A program made the position numbers and the translations under genes. A stretch of 64,000 bases of DNA from Actinophytocola sp963825445 (GTDB lineage Bacteria; Actinomycetota; Actinomycetes; Mycobacteriales; Pseudonocardiaceae): NCBI GenBank assembly GCA_963825445.1, contig CAWGTM010000024.1, positions 496,001 through 560,000 on the forward strand, in the 5' to 3' direction. Positions 1-7,919 of the stretch are shown here, one piece after another. Every line of letters begins with the position of its first letter. Within the stretch, counting starts at the first letter, position 1. Below the pieces are notes generated by a model. It was not told the origin of the DNA, made no database searches, and was given only the letters and a program-made list of their open reading frames with translations.

Positions 1-381
1 CAGCACTGCACCGGGCGACGCCAGCGCCCTGTCCAGCTCATCATCGACATCTCTTGGCAGATAGGGCACGCTGATCGACCCGTACCCCAACAGCCGTTCC
101 CCGCCGATGTCGCGCACACGTCGCCCGGATCCCCAACTAGCCACCGCACTGGGGTCATCGTCCAGACCGCTGGCAGACATCAGCTCCCTGCGCTCTTCCG
201 GCCCAAGCTCCAAGGCATCGGCCAGCAACCGCACCGTGGCCGTCCGTGAGCTGGTGCGCTGACCGGTTTCGATGCCACGGATCGAGCGCACACCCAGCCC
301 CGCTCGCTCCGCCAGCCCCTCCTGCGTCAGGCCCATCCGAAGGCGCAGCTGCCGTAGTAGCGCACCGAACTGATCCGTCAC
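1..381 (-). CDS. XRE-family helix-turn-helix regulator, C-terminus outside window
   Basis: The frame is open from a GTG at 381 to the window edge, giving 127 codons and no stop. The GTG follows a GAGAGGTG ribosome site. Residues 5-65 form a classic XRE/Cro HTH: FGALLRQLRLRMGLTQEGLA, then ERAGLGVRSIRGIETG and a third helix region TVRLLADAL. From about residue 105 the text (VPYLPRDVDDELDRALAS) resembles the linker that precedes an NTPase or TPR module in larger actinobacterial XRE regulators, so the missing part may be a STAND-type ATPase; that is inference. It reads away from the natural-product genes, and nothing links it to them. Confidence 0.8.
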   Translation of the reverse strand, partial: MTDQFGALLRQLRLRMGLTQEGLAERAGLGVRSIRGIETGQRTSSRTATVRLLADALELGPEERRELMSASGLDDDPSAVASWGSGRRVRDIGGERLLGYGSISVPYLPRDVDDELDRALASPGAVL

Positions 382-599
382 GTCGACACCTCTCGATCTC
401 GCGACCCTCCCGTGATCAGGACTCTAACGCGTAGGTATTCCATCACCGACACGTCGACATACGGCCGAGAATGCGAACCGGGGCCAGGAGATCACGGCCG
501 TGTGCGGCCGACTCGCCAGTTGATTTCTGCTAAACGCGATCCTTAGTGGGTCCTTAGCGGCATGCGATGATATTGCGACCTCACTGACGGGGGAGGCGT
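382..599. other. intergenic region between the XRE gene and the ESX-like genes
   Basis: This stretch of about 218 bases should hold the promoter of the leftward XRE gene and that of the rightward ESX-like genes. It is locally less GC-rich (around 520-580) than its surroundings. I see no convincing -35/-10 pair and no RNA gene. Confidence 0.4.
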
Positions 600-981
600 A
601 TGTCAGCTGCCGGGTACCGGGCGATCCGGCAGATCAACGATCATCCTGAGGGTATGGCCGGCCGTCCTGGGGCCAATGCCCACTGACGACTGGCGGCTTG
701 CCGTGATGCGGCGCCGGGCCGCGGCGCGCGTTTGAGGCTGCGGCCGCCGAGCTGGCTGGCTCTGCGCAGGCGGGGGACGCGACCCCGGAGTTGCGGGGCC
801 CGCGGTCGCCGCGCGGGCGGGGGTCGTTACCTGGCGGGAGTGTCTGCTCGGGAAGGGCGATCACCTGCCGGAGGTTCAGGCGTGGGCACGTGCCGACCAG
901 CCGCGGGAACCGGCCTCGAAGAAGCCGCGCGTCGACCGTGGCGACGACGACGGCGAAGCCTCGGTGTTCGGGGAATTCTGA
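600..981 (+). pseudogene. frame-disrupted small ESX/WXG-like protein gene
   Basis: An ATG at 600 follows a strong GGGGGAGG site and opens a frame (MSAAGYRAIRQINDHPEGMA) that stops after 28 codons. Protein-like coding resumes in other frames: an Ala-rich helical stretch (FEAAAAELAGSAQAGDATPE, about 730-800), then WRECLLGKGDHLPEVQAWAR (about 830-890), ending at a TGA at 981. Together these would make a single helical protein of about 125 residues, the size and texture of ESX-associated small proteins. At least two frame changes are required. They may be real decay or homopolymer sequencing errors, because the next two genes show the same problem. Function is unknown; the ESX assignment is inference from helix texture and context. 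Confidence 0.4.
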
Positions 982-1003
982 CATGATCTCGAAAGGACTT
1001 TCC

Positions 1004-1801
1004 ATGCCCAGCGGTGATTTCGACACCCAGTACGCGGAGGTTGCCGACGAGCCGCGCACCTCGATCGGGCCACTTTTCGAGTTCGGCGGCACCTTTGACG
1101 AGAAGCTGGCCGACCTCTGTCAGGATATTGTCGTCGAATATGACAAGTCGCGGCTCACCTACGCACCCGAGGGAATAACCGGGGAATCGCCGGGTGACAC
1201 GCTCGAGGATCCCGCGCAGGGAGGACCGTTCAGCAAGCAGTCCTATGCCGCGGAGATACGCCAGCTCGCACTGGAGGAGTTCCCGGTGTTCTTCGAGGCC
1301 GCGAACATCGATCGGTTCGCCGAGATTTCCAGCTCGCTCAAGGCGGCCGCCGATTCCATCGTCGCGGCCAAGGGCGACACCGCTCTCGGTCACCTGCAGG
1401 GGCTTGCTGACCGATTGGGACGGGCCGACCGACGCCAACTTCGGGACGTATCTCGACCACCTCGGGACGACGGTGGGGTTCAACTCGCCTTCGTCGGCGA
1501 CGTCGGTGCGGCCTCCGTGCATTTCGAGACGCTGATGAAGCGCCTGCGCGTCGACGCGTACGGCCTGGCCACCAACCTGATGGCGAAGGTGGATCCTCCG
1601 TCGGCCGGCGGCGCCACCACCGTCACCAACGCTCTTCTCGTCATGGGCCTCATCGCCGCCGGTGTCGCCACTTTCGGGACGGGCGCGTTGGTTGGCGTGG
1701 CCGGCGTCGTCGCCGTCAGTGAGTTCGCGATCGCGGGCACCGCGGGTGTCGTGCAGATTCAGCAGGGCCTGCAGATGGATGAGGAAGGCGACCGAGAGTA
1801 G
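1004..1801 (+). CDS. ESX/secretion-associated helical protein with C-terminal hydrophobic segment
   Basis: The 265-residue frame starts at an ATG at 1004 with GAAAGGAC 5 bases upstream; an ATG at 983 is an alternative. The N-terminal two thirds are helical and polar, like WXG100/LXG-type secretion partners. The C-terminus has a long Gly/Ala/Val hydrophobic span (LLVMGLIAAGVATFGTGALV, about residues 205-235). About 26 residues (1402-1480) look wrong in this frame. Reading one base earlier gives TDWDGPTDANFGTYLDHLG, a far more protein-like text. An extra G in the GGGG run near 1398 and a missing C near 1474 (aactcg for aacctcg) would restore one continuous protein. No stop interrupts the annotated frame. 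Specific role unknown. Confidence 0.5.
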   Translation: MPSGDFDTQYAEVADEPRTSIGPLFEFGGTFDEKLADLCQDIVVEYDKSRLTYAPEGITGESPGDTLEDPAQGGPFSKQSYAAEIRQLALEEFPVFFEAANIDRFAEISSSLKAAADSIVAAKGDTALGHLQGLADRLGRADRRQLRDVSRPPRDDGGVQLAFVGDVGAASVHFETLMKRLRVDAYGLATNLMAKVDPPSAGGATTVTNALLVMGLIAAGVATFGTGALVGVAGVVAVSEFAIAGTAGVVQIQQGLQMDEEGDRE

Positions 1802-2364
1802 AACGTTGTCGGTTCTGGCCGCGGGACCGGTGGCGGTCGTCGCGATGGGTGCGCTCGGCGAGGCCGTCCTGCTGGACCGCGCGTGCTGGGGCGCACAGAA
1901 GGCCGTTCTCGCGCGACAGACCGACGCCGACACGGTGACGGTCACCGAGGTCGGCCACGCCGATCTCGTCGACGCGGTGGTCGGGCTCGTCCCCGACGCG
2001 CAAGCCGCACGCGAATATCGGTGCGGGTACCGCTCGACGGCCCGGTCGACGCGGGGGACTCGATCTACAACGACTTCGGCCCGAGCGGCGCGCTGTCACC
2101 GCACTGTTCGACGACGGGGTGTCCGGCTGCGGTGCGTGCGTCCCGGTCCACGAGGAGACGGAACAGTTGCCGCTGACCTGGTTCGACACCGGAATCGCCC
2201 GATGGTTCGGGACCACGACGAACGATTCCCACGGCACACCGTGGACGACCTACGTGCCGGGCGATGATTCGCGGATTCGCCAGGCACCGCGCACGGTTGT
2301 CGAGCCATTCCGGCAGCGAGCCGGCGCCTGGCCGGCGGCCAGTACTGCCGCGAGGCCTTCCTGA
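1779..2364 (+). pseudogene. frame-disrupted ESX-region protein of unknown function
   Basis: An ATG at 1779 overlaps the end of the preceding gene. It opens MRKATESRTLSVLAAGPVAV with a possible membrane-proximal helix, followed by an acidic helical region to about 2020. Coding quality then moves to a second frame (VRVPLDGPVDAGDSIYNDFG, about 2022-2090) and a third (ALFDDGVSGCGACVPVHEE and LPLTWFDTGIARWFGTTT, 2100-2270), so two further indels are needed. The last frame runs on to 2364 into the 3' end of the convergent epoxide hydrolase. The true stop may lie earlier but is hidden by the frame problem. I do not recognise a family. Its position suggests it belongs with the two upstream ESX-like genes. 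Confidence 0.35.
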
Positions 2365-3479
2365 AGGTCCTTGACGAAATACTCGGGGACTTCCAGTGAC
2401 GGGAAGTGTCCTCCGGATTCGGGTGACCGCCATCGGACGATCTGGCGGTACCGCTCCTGTGCCCAGGGGCGTGGGCACTTCTCGGTGTCGCGGGGATAGA
2501 TGGTGATCGCCGACGGGACGTCGACCCGGAGTTCGGGGTCGAGCGAGTTGTGGCTCTCGTAGTAGATGCGGGCCGCCGATGCGCCGGTTCGCGTCAGCCA
2601 GTAAAGGGTGACGTCGTCCAGAACGCGGTCTCGGGAAATCGTCTCGAACGGGCTGTGCTCGGTGTCGGACCACTCGGCGAACTTGTCGAGGATCCAGGCG
2701 AGAAGTCCGACCGGTGAGTCGACGAGCGAGTAGCCGATGGTCTGTGGCCGGGTCGCCTGCTGTTTCGCGTATGCCGCGCGGTGGCGCCAGAAGTGGTGGG
2801 TTTCCTCGGTCCACCCGCGCTCGACCGCCGTCAGGCCGTCCGTGGTCAGTCCGGGCGGTCCACCCGCGAACGTGGAGTGGATGCCGAGCACGTGCTCCGG
2901 GAACCTGCCGCCGAGCACCGTGGTGATGTTGCCGCCCCAGTCGCCGCCGTGCGCCAGGAACTTGTCGTAGCCGAGCCGTGCCATGAGTTCCACCCAGGCG
3001 GCCGCGGTCTTTTCGGTTCCCCACCCGGTGGTGGTCGGTTTGTCGCTGTAACCGAATCCTGGCAGCGATGGCGCCACGACGTGGAATGCCGGCGCGGCCG
3101 CGTCTTTCGGATCCGCCAGTTCGTCGACCACATCGATGAACTCGGCGATGCTGCCCGGCCAGCCGTGCGTCACGATCAGCGGCGTGGCATCCGCGCGCGG
3201 GGATCGGCGGTGCAGGAAGTGGATTCCCAGATCGTCGATGGTCGTGCGGAACTGGCCGATCCGGTCGAGGCGCGCTTCGAACGAGCGCCAGTCGTAGCCG
3301 GTGCGCCAGTAGTTCACGACCTCGACCAGGTCGGCGAGTGGGACGCCCTGGTCCCATCGGCCGTCGACCGTCTCGGCCTCCGGCAGTCGCGCGGCGGCCA
3401 GCCGCGCGCGCAGATCGTCGAGGTCGGCGTCGGTCGCGTGGGCTTCGAAGGCTTGAACGTCGCTGGTGAGAAGTGGCAT
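2250..3479 (-). CDS. epoxide hydrolase (EHN/alpha-beta hydrolase family)
   Basis: This 409-residue protein opens an epoxide or a related strained substrate by the Asp-nucleophile mechanism. The start at 3479 follows AGGAGG. An N-terminal EHN lid domain (about 1-110) precedes the hydrolase core, with the oxyanion motif THGWPGS and nucleophile elbow AHGGDWGG (Asp180). The catalytic His lies in SGGHFPSLEVPEY near residue 370. Enediyne clusters commonly carry members of this family, but here it sits among flanking genes and diverges from a CGNR regulator, so it may belong to a separate detoxification pair. The last 20 residues (QAPARCRNGSTTVRG...) run past the usual family end into a frame-damaged neighbour and may not be native. 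A second family member lies at 39946-41118. Confidence 0.88.
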   Translation of the reverse strand: MPLLTSDVQAFEAHATDADLDDLRARLAAARLPEAETVDGRWDQGVPLADLVEVVNYWRTGYDWRSFEARLDRIGQFRTTIDDLGIHFLHRRSPRADATPLIVTHGWPGSIAEFIDVVDELADPKDAAAPAFHVVAPSLPGFGYSDKPTTTGWGTEKTAAAWVELMARLGYDKFLAHGGDWGGNITTVLGGRFPEHVLGIHSTFAGGPPGLTTDGLTAVERGWTEETHHFWRHRAAYAKQQATRPQTIGYSLVDSPVGLLAWILDKFAEWSDTEHSPFETISRDRVLDDVTLYWLTRTGASAARIYYESHNSLDPELRVDVPSAITIYPRDTEKCPRPWAQERYRQIVRWRSPESGGHFPSLEVPEYFVKDLQEGLAAVLAAGQAPARCRNGSTTVRGAWRIRESSPGT

Positions 3480-3498
3480 GAGACCTCCTGACAAGTGG

Positions 3499-3557
3499 AA
3501 CCGGCTAAGACGGTTCTAGCATGTCGTCACGCCGCCCTGCAACCGGCTAAGGTGGTT
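3499..3557. promoter_or_regulatory. duplicated operator between epoxide hydrolase and CGNR regulator
   Basis: Two direct copies of AACCGGCTAAGRYGGTT occur at 3499-3515 and 3541-3557, with 42 bases between their starts. Each copy is itself an imperfect inverted repeat (AACCG...CGGTT in the first). The second ends two bases before the regulator ATG at 3560 and contains its AAGGTGG ribosome site; the first lies just upstream of the epoxide hydrolase ribosome site. The layout fits binding by the CGNR protein, controlling both genes. Binding itself is inference. Confidence 0.65.
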
Positions 3558-3559
3558 CC

Positions 3560-4126
3560 ATGCGCGATGGGTTCCCCGACTTCCGCCTCGGTACCGTGCT
3601 GGCCACCAGCTTCACGGCGACGCGCACGGAGCGTCGTGGCGACGCCGTGGAGCGCATCCCCACGCCGCAGCGACTCGTCGACTGGCTGGCGGTGTCCGGC
3701 CTCGCCGTGGACTCCTGCACCACTGCCCAGCTCGACCTCGCTCGGGAACTGCGGGAGTCGATTCACGCCGCCGCGACGGCGGCCGCGACCCAAGAAGCGC
3801 TCCCCGCGTTCGCTGTCCAGGTCATCAACGACCGCAGCGTCCAGGGTCGGGCCGCGGCCGTCCTGACGCCCGAGGGCGAGCGGCGCTGGCGGCTCGGCTC
3901 GGCGTCCCGTGTGGAGGACGCCCTGAGCGTGATCGCCGCGGACGCGATCAGCATCATCGCGGGCGAACGGGACGGAAAGCTGGCCCTGTGTGCGTCACCG
4001 ACCTGCCGGGCCGCCTTCTTCGACGCCAGCCAGAGCCGCACCCGCAGGTGGTGTGACATGAACACGTGCGGGAACCGTCAGAAGAAGGCCCGCTTCCACG
4101 CCAACCAGCGCGGAAGCGGGACCTGA
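3560..4126 (+). CDS. CGNR zinc-finger regulator (ABATE/DUF1470 family)
   Basis: The 188-residue protein has the N-terminal ABATE fold, starting FRLGTVLATSFTATRTERRG, and a C-terminal CGNR zinc finger. In the finger, LCASPTCRAAFFDASQSR is followed by RRWCDMNTCGNRQKKARF, giving the four metal-binding cysteines and the CGNR signature. Members are stress-associated putative DNA-binding regulators. It diverges from the epoxide hydrolase across an 80-base gap holding two copies of an operator-like repeat, one embracing its own start, so autoregulation and control of the hydrolase are likely. Its stop is three bases from the convergent gene end. Confidence 0.82.
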   Translation: MRDGFPDFRLGTVLATSFTATRTERRGDAVERIPTPQRLVDWLAVSGLAVDSCTTAQLDLARELRESIHAAATAAATQEALPAFAVQVINDRSVQGRAAAVLTPEGERRWRLGSASRVEDALSVIAADAISIIAGERDGKLALCASPTCRAAFFDASQSRTRRWCDMNTCGNRQKKARFHANQRGSGT

Positions 4127-4129
4127 GGG

Positions 4130-5113
4130 TCAGTGGACGCCTTCGGCCAGTTCGATCACCTGTTGCTGGGTGAAACCCGCCGGTACCTGGAGTTGGAACG
4201 CCCGGCCGTCGGGTAGCGGGGCCTGCAGCATCCACCGGTCGTCGGCCAGGTGGACCAGCTCGCCCGCCCGGCCGTTGATGGTCACGGCAACGACGGGGAG
4301 TGGGCCGCCTTCGACGAACCTGCCGTAGTCCGGCCACATTTCGAGCATGGTGCTCACGTGCAGGAGGCGATCCGGGTCGCGCGGGTCGTACAACGAGGTG
4401 ACCGCGCCGTCGCCGTCCGGGCCGGCGCCCTTGAAGGCGTACAGCTCCCAACCGGCCGGGGCGACCGTGACGTCCAGGCTCAGCGGCTCGTCCGTGTCGA
4501 CCAGGGTGTCGGCGAGTGAGCGCACGGTCTGCTCGTCGGCGTAGTCACCGCTGCCGGAGAGTGTGATCCAGCGGCCGGCGGACCACTCCCAGGTGAGCGA
4601 CACCGAGTGGTACTCCGGCTCCTCCTGGTCGACACGGCCGAGGACGGCCGGCTTGCCGCCGTGGGTCGTGTCCCGGCCACCGTCGATGGTCGGCCGGCTC
4701 CGCGCGGCCCTGATTCCGATGGCGGACCGTCGGTCGGCGCTGTTGTACACCGCCGCGATCCACCCGGGCTCCGCCGTGAAGCCCGGCCCGTTCACCCCGT
4801 CCGGGATCGTGTTCAGGACGGGCGGCGGTGCGGGCATGTCGAACCTCACGAGGGTGGGTGGTGCGGGCGGGGCGTCCGCCGACGGCGGGGTGTCGGTGCC
4901 GCTGGTCGCAACGATTCCGGCGACGGCTCCGGCGACAACAGCAGCCGCGGCGGCCGCGGCCGTGATGATCACCGCGCGGCGGCGGAGCCGGACCGGACGG
5001 CGGGTGCCGGCGTTGATCTCGGTCAGCAGGTCGGCACGGGCCCTGGCCAGTACGTCCTCGGACAGCGGTGTCGGCTCCGGGCCGTGTTCACGGAGCACGG
5101 TGAACTCGTTCAT
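4130..5113 (-). CDS. membrane-anchored partner of the ECF sigma factor
   Basis: The 327-residue protein starts at ATG 5113, overlapping the sigma-factor stop by four bases (ATGA), so the pair is translationally coupled. Residues 1-40 are cytosolic and charged. A single transmembrane segment of about 20 residues rich in Ala and Val (after RLRRRAVII) is followed by a Pro-rich linker and a large extracytoplasmic domain. I see no classical zinc-binding anti-sigma HxxxCxxC motif. It resembles the actinobacterial proteins encoded immediately downstream of SigE/SigJ-like ECF factors. A role as anti-sigma or sensor is inferred from coupling and topology only. Confidence 0.65.
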   Translation of the reverse strand: MNEFTVLREHGPEPTPLSEDVLARARADLLTEINAGTRRPVRLRRRAVIITAAAAAAAVVAGAVAGIVATSGTDTPPSADAPPAPPTLVRFDMPAPPPVLNTIPDGVNGPGFTAEPGWIAAVYNSADRRSAIGIRAARSRPTIDGGRDTTHGGKPAVLGRVDQEEPEYHSVSLTWEWSAGRWITLSGSGDYADEQTVRSLADTLVDTDEPLSLDVTVAPAGWELYAFKGAGPDGDGAVTSLYDPRDPDRLLHVSTMLEMWPDYGRFVEGGPLPVVAVTINGRAGELVHLADDRWMLQAPLPDGRAFQLQVPAGFTQQQVIELAEGVH

Positions 5114-5703
5114 GCGGTCTCCTCGGCGGTCAGCCAGCGGTCGTTGAGGTGCGTGCGGAGCTTGCCGCGGGCACGATGCAGCCGGGACCGGACGGTGCCG
5201 ACCGGAACGTCCAGTGCCGCGGCGATCTCGGCGTAGGACAGCTGCGGGTAGGTCCACAGCAGCAGCACGTCCAGCTCCTCGCGCGGCAGCCCGGCCAACG
5301 CGGCGGTCAACTCGCCGCGCAACGCCTGGGCGTCGACCCGCCCGGCCACCTCGCCCAGCTCCGTGACGGACTCGACGTGCCCGGCCGCCCGGCCGAACGC
5401 CCGGTACCGCCGCTCCTCGTCGCGGGCGTGGCGGCGCACCAGGTTGGTGGCGATGCCGAACAGCCAGGCCCGCACCGGCGCGCGCTCCGGGACGTAGCCG
5501 GTACGACCGCGGAAGGCGAGCAGGAAGGTCTCGCTCACCAGGTCGTCGGCCAGCACGCCGACGCGGCGGGACAGGTAGCCGTGCACGACCGGCGCGTACC
5601 GGTCGAAGATCACCGCGAACCGGTCCGGCCTGGTCAGCGACTCGACGAGCAGCTGTTCGTCGGGCGGCGGCTCGGGCTCGGCCGTGGGTTGTCGCAAGGT
5701 CAT
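5110..5703 (-). CDS. ECF-type RNA polymerase sigma factor
   Basis: The 197-residue protein has sigma region 2 (FDRYAPVVHGYLSRRVG, then DDLVSETFLLAF and RAWLFGIATNLVRRHARDE) and region 4 (LPREELDVLLLWTYPQLSY, AEIAAALDVPVGTVRSRLHR). Both are characteristic of ECF sigma-70 proteins that redirect RNA polymerase to a small regulon. The ATG at 5703 is preferred because the family begins close to this point. Its stop overlaps the start of the membrane partner, and it diverges from the alpha/beta hydrolase at 5792. No matching -35/-10 recognition sites were identified. Confidence 0.88.
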   Translation of the reverse strand: MTLRQPTAEPEPPPDEQLLVESLTRPDRFAVIFDRYAPVVHGYLSRRVGVLADDLVSETFLLAFRGRTGYVPERAPVRAWLFGIATNLVRRHARDEERRYRAFGRAAGHVESVTELGEVAGRVDAQALRGELTAALAGLPREELDVLLLWTYPQLSYAEIAAALDVPVGTVRSRLHRARGKLRTHLNDRWLTAEETA

Positions 5704-5791
5704 GCTTCCTGTTGCCCGAAGTCGCGAGCCGGTTCGCGGAGAGGGTACCGGCGTCTCATGTGTACCTTCGGCACAGGACGAGGAGGTCGGC

Positions 5792-6646
5792 ATGCACGAC
5801 ACAGCTCTCGGCACCGGCAGGACCGTGGATCTGCCGAGCGGTCGGGTCGCCTACACCGAGCGCGGCTCCGGCCCGCCCGTGGTGTTCGTGCACGGCCTGC
5901 TGGTCAACGCCAACCTCTGGCGCAAGGTCGTGCCCGCCGTCGCCGACGCGGGCTTTCGTTGTCTCGCACCGGATTGGCCGCTCGGCGCGCACCGGGTGCC
6001 CATGCCCGACGCCGACCTGACGCCCTCCGGGGTCGCCGCGTTGATCGCGGAGTTCCTCGACGCGCTCGACCTGACCGACGTCACGGTGGTCGCCAACGAC
6101 ACCGGTGGCGCACTCACCCAGATCCTGATGGCCGACCACCCGGAGCGGATCGGCCGCGTGGTGCTCACCCCGTGTGACGCCTTCGAGGTCTTCCTGCCCC
6201 AGCCGTTCACCGCGCTGCCCCGGCTGGTGCGACTGCCCGGGTCGTTGTGGATCGGCAGCCGCCTGCTCCGGCTGCCGGTCGTGCAGCGACTGCCGTTCGC
6301 GTTCGGCTGGCTCGCGAAGCGCGGCATCCCCGCCGAGATCCTCGACTCCTACCTGCGGCCGGCCCACGAGAGCGCGGAGATTCGCCGGGACGCCAAGCGG
6401 TTCATCGCCGCCATCCACCACAGGTACACCATGGCGGCGGCCGAGGCGCTGCCCGGCTTCGGCAAGCCGGTCCTGTTGGTGCGCGCGGAGAACGACCGGA
6501 TCTTCCCCGCCCGACTGTTCGACCGTCTGGCGGCGGCACTGCCCGACGCGCGACTGGTCACGGTCGCCGACTCGTACGCCTTCGTGTCCGAGGACCAGCC
6601 GGCCGAACTGGCGCGACTGATCGTGGAGTTCGGCCAGGGAGAGTAG
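5792..6646 (+). CDS. alpha/beta hydrolase with Asp-type nucleophile elbow
   Basis: The 284-residue protein starts at ATG 5792 behind GAGGAGG. It has the hydrolase N-terminal strand FVHGLLVNANLWRKVVPA and a nucleophile elbow VVANDTGGAL. The elbow holds Asp rather than Ser, as in haloalkane dehalogenases and epoxide hydrolases. A C-terminal acid lies in VRAENDRIFP. The position where the catalytic His is normally found reads DSYAFVSEDQP, so the His of the triad appears absent or displaced. Substrate is unknown. It diverges from the sigma factor, so it may be a target of that factor rather than of the cluster. Confidence 0.75.
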   Translation: MHDTALGTGRTVDLPSGRVAYTERGSGPPVVFVHGLLVNANLWRKVVPAVADAGFRCLAPDWPLGAHRVPMPDADLTPSGVAALIAEFLDALDLTDVTVVANDTGGALTQILMADHPERIGRVVLTPCDAFEVFLPQPFTALPRLVRLPGSLWIGSRLLRLPVVQRLPFAFGWLAKRGIPAEILDSYLRPAHESAEIRRDAKRFIAAIHHRYTMAAAEALPGFGKPVLLVRAENDRIFPARLFDRLAAALPDARLVTVADSYAFVSEDQPAELARLIVEFGQGE

Positions 6647-6965
6647 CGGCGGAGAACGTCAACTCGCCCGGTGCTCTGCTTCGGCTTCAGCAATCCTCAA
6701 CTGATACAGAATCGGCCCGGTGAGCTATCCCGCGCTGATAGACGACCAATAGGCGTCTCGAGGCCTGGTCAAGAATAGTGATCACAGTCCGACACGTAGG
6801 TCAGTCGGGAGATGATCAAAATGACCAGAACGTCCCGGATCAACCTTGCCCCGAGGGGTCGAGGTAGACGTCGCATGGGTGCTGACCAGCAGGTCTGCTC
6901 TGCGATTCGTGAAGAGCGGCAGTTATTTGACCAGTTCCGATCTTTACTGAGAAACGAGAATTGAT
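6647..6965. promoter_or_regulatory. leader and promoter region of the first SARP gene, with a possible leader ORF
   Basis: This 319-base stretch is clearly less GC-rich than its surroundings, as expected of a regulated actinomycete promoter. A 50-codon frame at 6812-6964 (starting MIKMTRTSRINLAPRGRGRR, alternative ATG at 6821) has a GGGAG site and stops one base before the SARP ATG at 6966. It could act in translational coupling. Its codon use is less GC3-biased than that of true genes nearby, so it may be chance. I found no confident -35/-10 pair. Confidence 0.35.
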
Positions 6966-7766
6966 ATGCAGGTCGAGATCGGAGTACTGGGCCCACTGGA
7001 AGTCTCCATCGGGGGCGTTTCGATTGTTCCGACCGCCAGCAAACCCAGCCAGTTGCTGGCGATGCTCGCGTTGAACGCCGGTCATGTGGTGACCGTGCAG
7101 GCCATGGCTGAGGAGATCTGGGGCACCGAGCCGCCGCGCAGTGGTGTGCCGACCCTGCAGACCTACATCCTGAAGCTGCGGCGGATGTTGAACCACGCGC
7201 TCGCCGACGGCGACGTGAACTCCAAGGACATCCTGAGCACTCGACGATCCGGCTACGTGCTGGCCGTCGAGCCGGGTGACGTGGACGCGACGCGGTACGA
7301 CCAGTTGTCGGCCACGGGTCGGCACGCGGTCAACGAGGGCGACCACGTGTCCGCCGCTCACTACCTGGCGGAGGCGCTGTCGCTCTGGCGCGGGCCGGCG
7401 CTCGCCGACGTGCCGACCGGGCCGTTGCTGGAGATCGAGGCCCTGCGTCTCGAGGAGAACCGGCTCGGCGATCACTATCTGCGCATCGAGGCCGATCTGA
7501 AGCTCGGCCGGCATCACCAGTTGCTCGGCGAACTCGCCACGCTCTGTGCACGGCACCCGTTGCTGGAGAACTTCTGTACTCAGCACATGGTCGCGCTGTA
7601 CCGGTGTGGCAGGCAGAGCCAGGCGCTGGAGGCGTACCGCAGGTTGCGTACGGAGATGGTGGACCAGCTCGGGGTGGAGCCCTCTCCGCGCGTGCGGAGT
7701 CTGCACCAGTCGATCCTGTCTGGACACGCAATGGAGGAAGACCGGAGCTTCGCGGTCTATGAGTGA
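6966..7766 (+). CDS. SARP-family transcriptional activator (short form)
   Basis: The 266-residue protein has the SARP architecture. An N-terminal winged-helix (VEIGVLGPLEVSIGG, then KPSQLLAMLALNAGHVV, VPTLQTYILKLRRML, RSGYVLAVEPGDVDATRY) is followed by a bacterial transcriptional activation domain with repeated helices (LWRGPALADVPTGPLLEIEA, HPLLENFCTQHMVALYRCGR). Family members bind heptameric direct repeats near the -35 of biosynthetic promoters. It lies next to an AraC regulator and upstream of the polyketide synthase, so it is a probable pathway activator. It is strikingly similar to the second short SARP at 50722-51489, sharing blocks such as HPLLENFCxQHMVALYR and VNSKDIL, which suggests intracluster duplication. 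Confidence 0.92.
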   Translation: MQVEIGVLGPLEVSIGGVSIVPTASKPSQLLAMLALNAGHVVTVQAMAEEIWGTEPPRSGVPTLQTYILKLRRMLNHALADGDVNSKDILSTRRSGYVLAVEPGDVDATRYDQLSATGRHAVNEGDHVSAAHYLAEALSLWRGPALADVPTGPLLEIEALRLEENRLGDHYLRIEADLKLGRHHQLLGELATLCARHPLLENFCTQHMVALYRCGRQSQALEAYRRLRTEMVDQLGVEPSPRVRSLHQSILSGHAMEEDRSFAVYE

Positions 7767-7919
7767 CTTCGAGCGTGCTTCGAACGCCGTTGGTTCGGTG
7801 GTAGTCGGAACATCGAGCGCAGAACGACCGAGCTGGTCGCGCGCCTCGCCCGACCCTAACGTGGAAATCATTGAAGAGGTCCGAGAGTCGAATACCTACT
7901 CGTGGAGTGGTGTGAGCTG

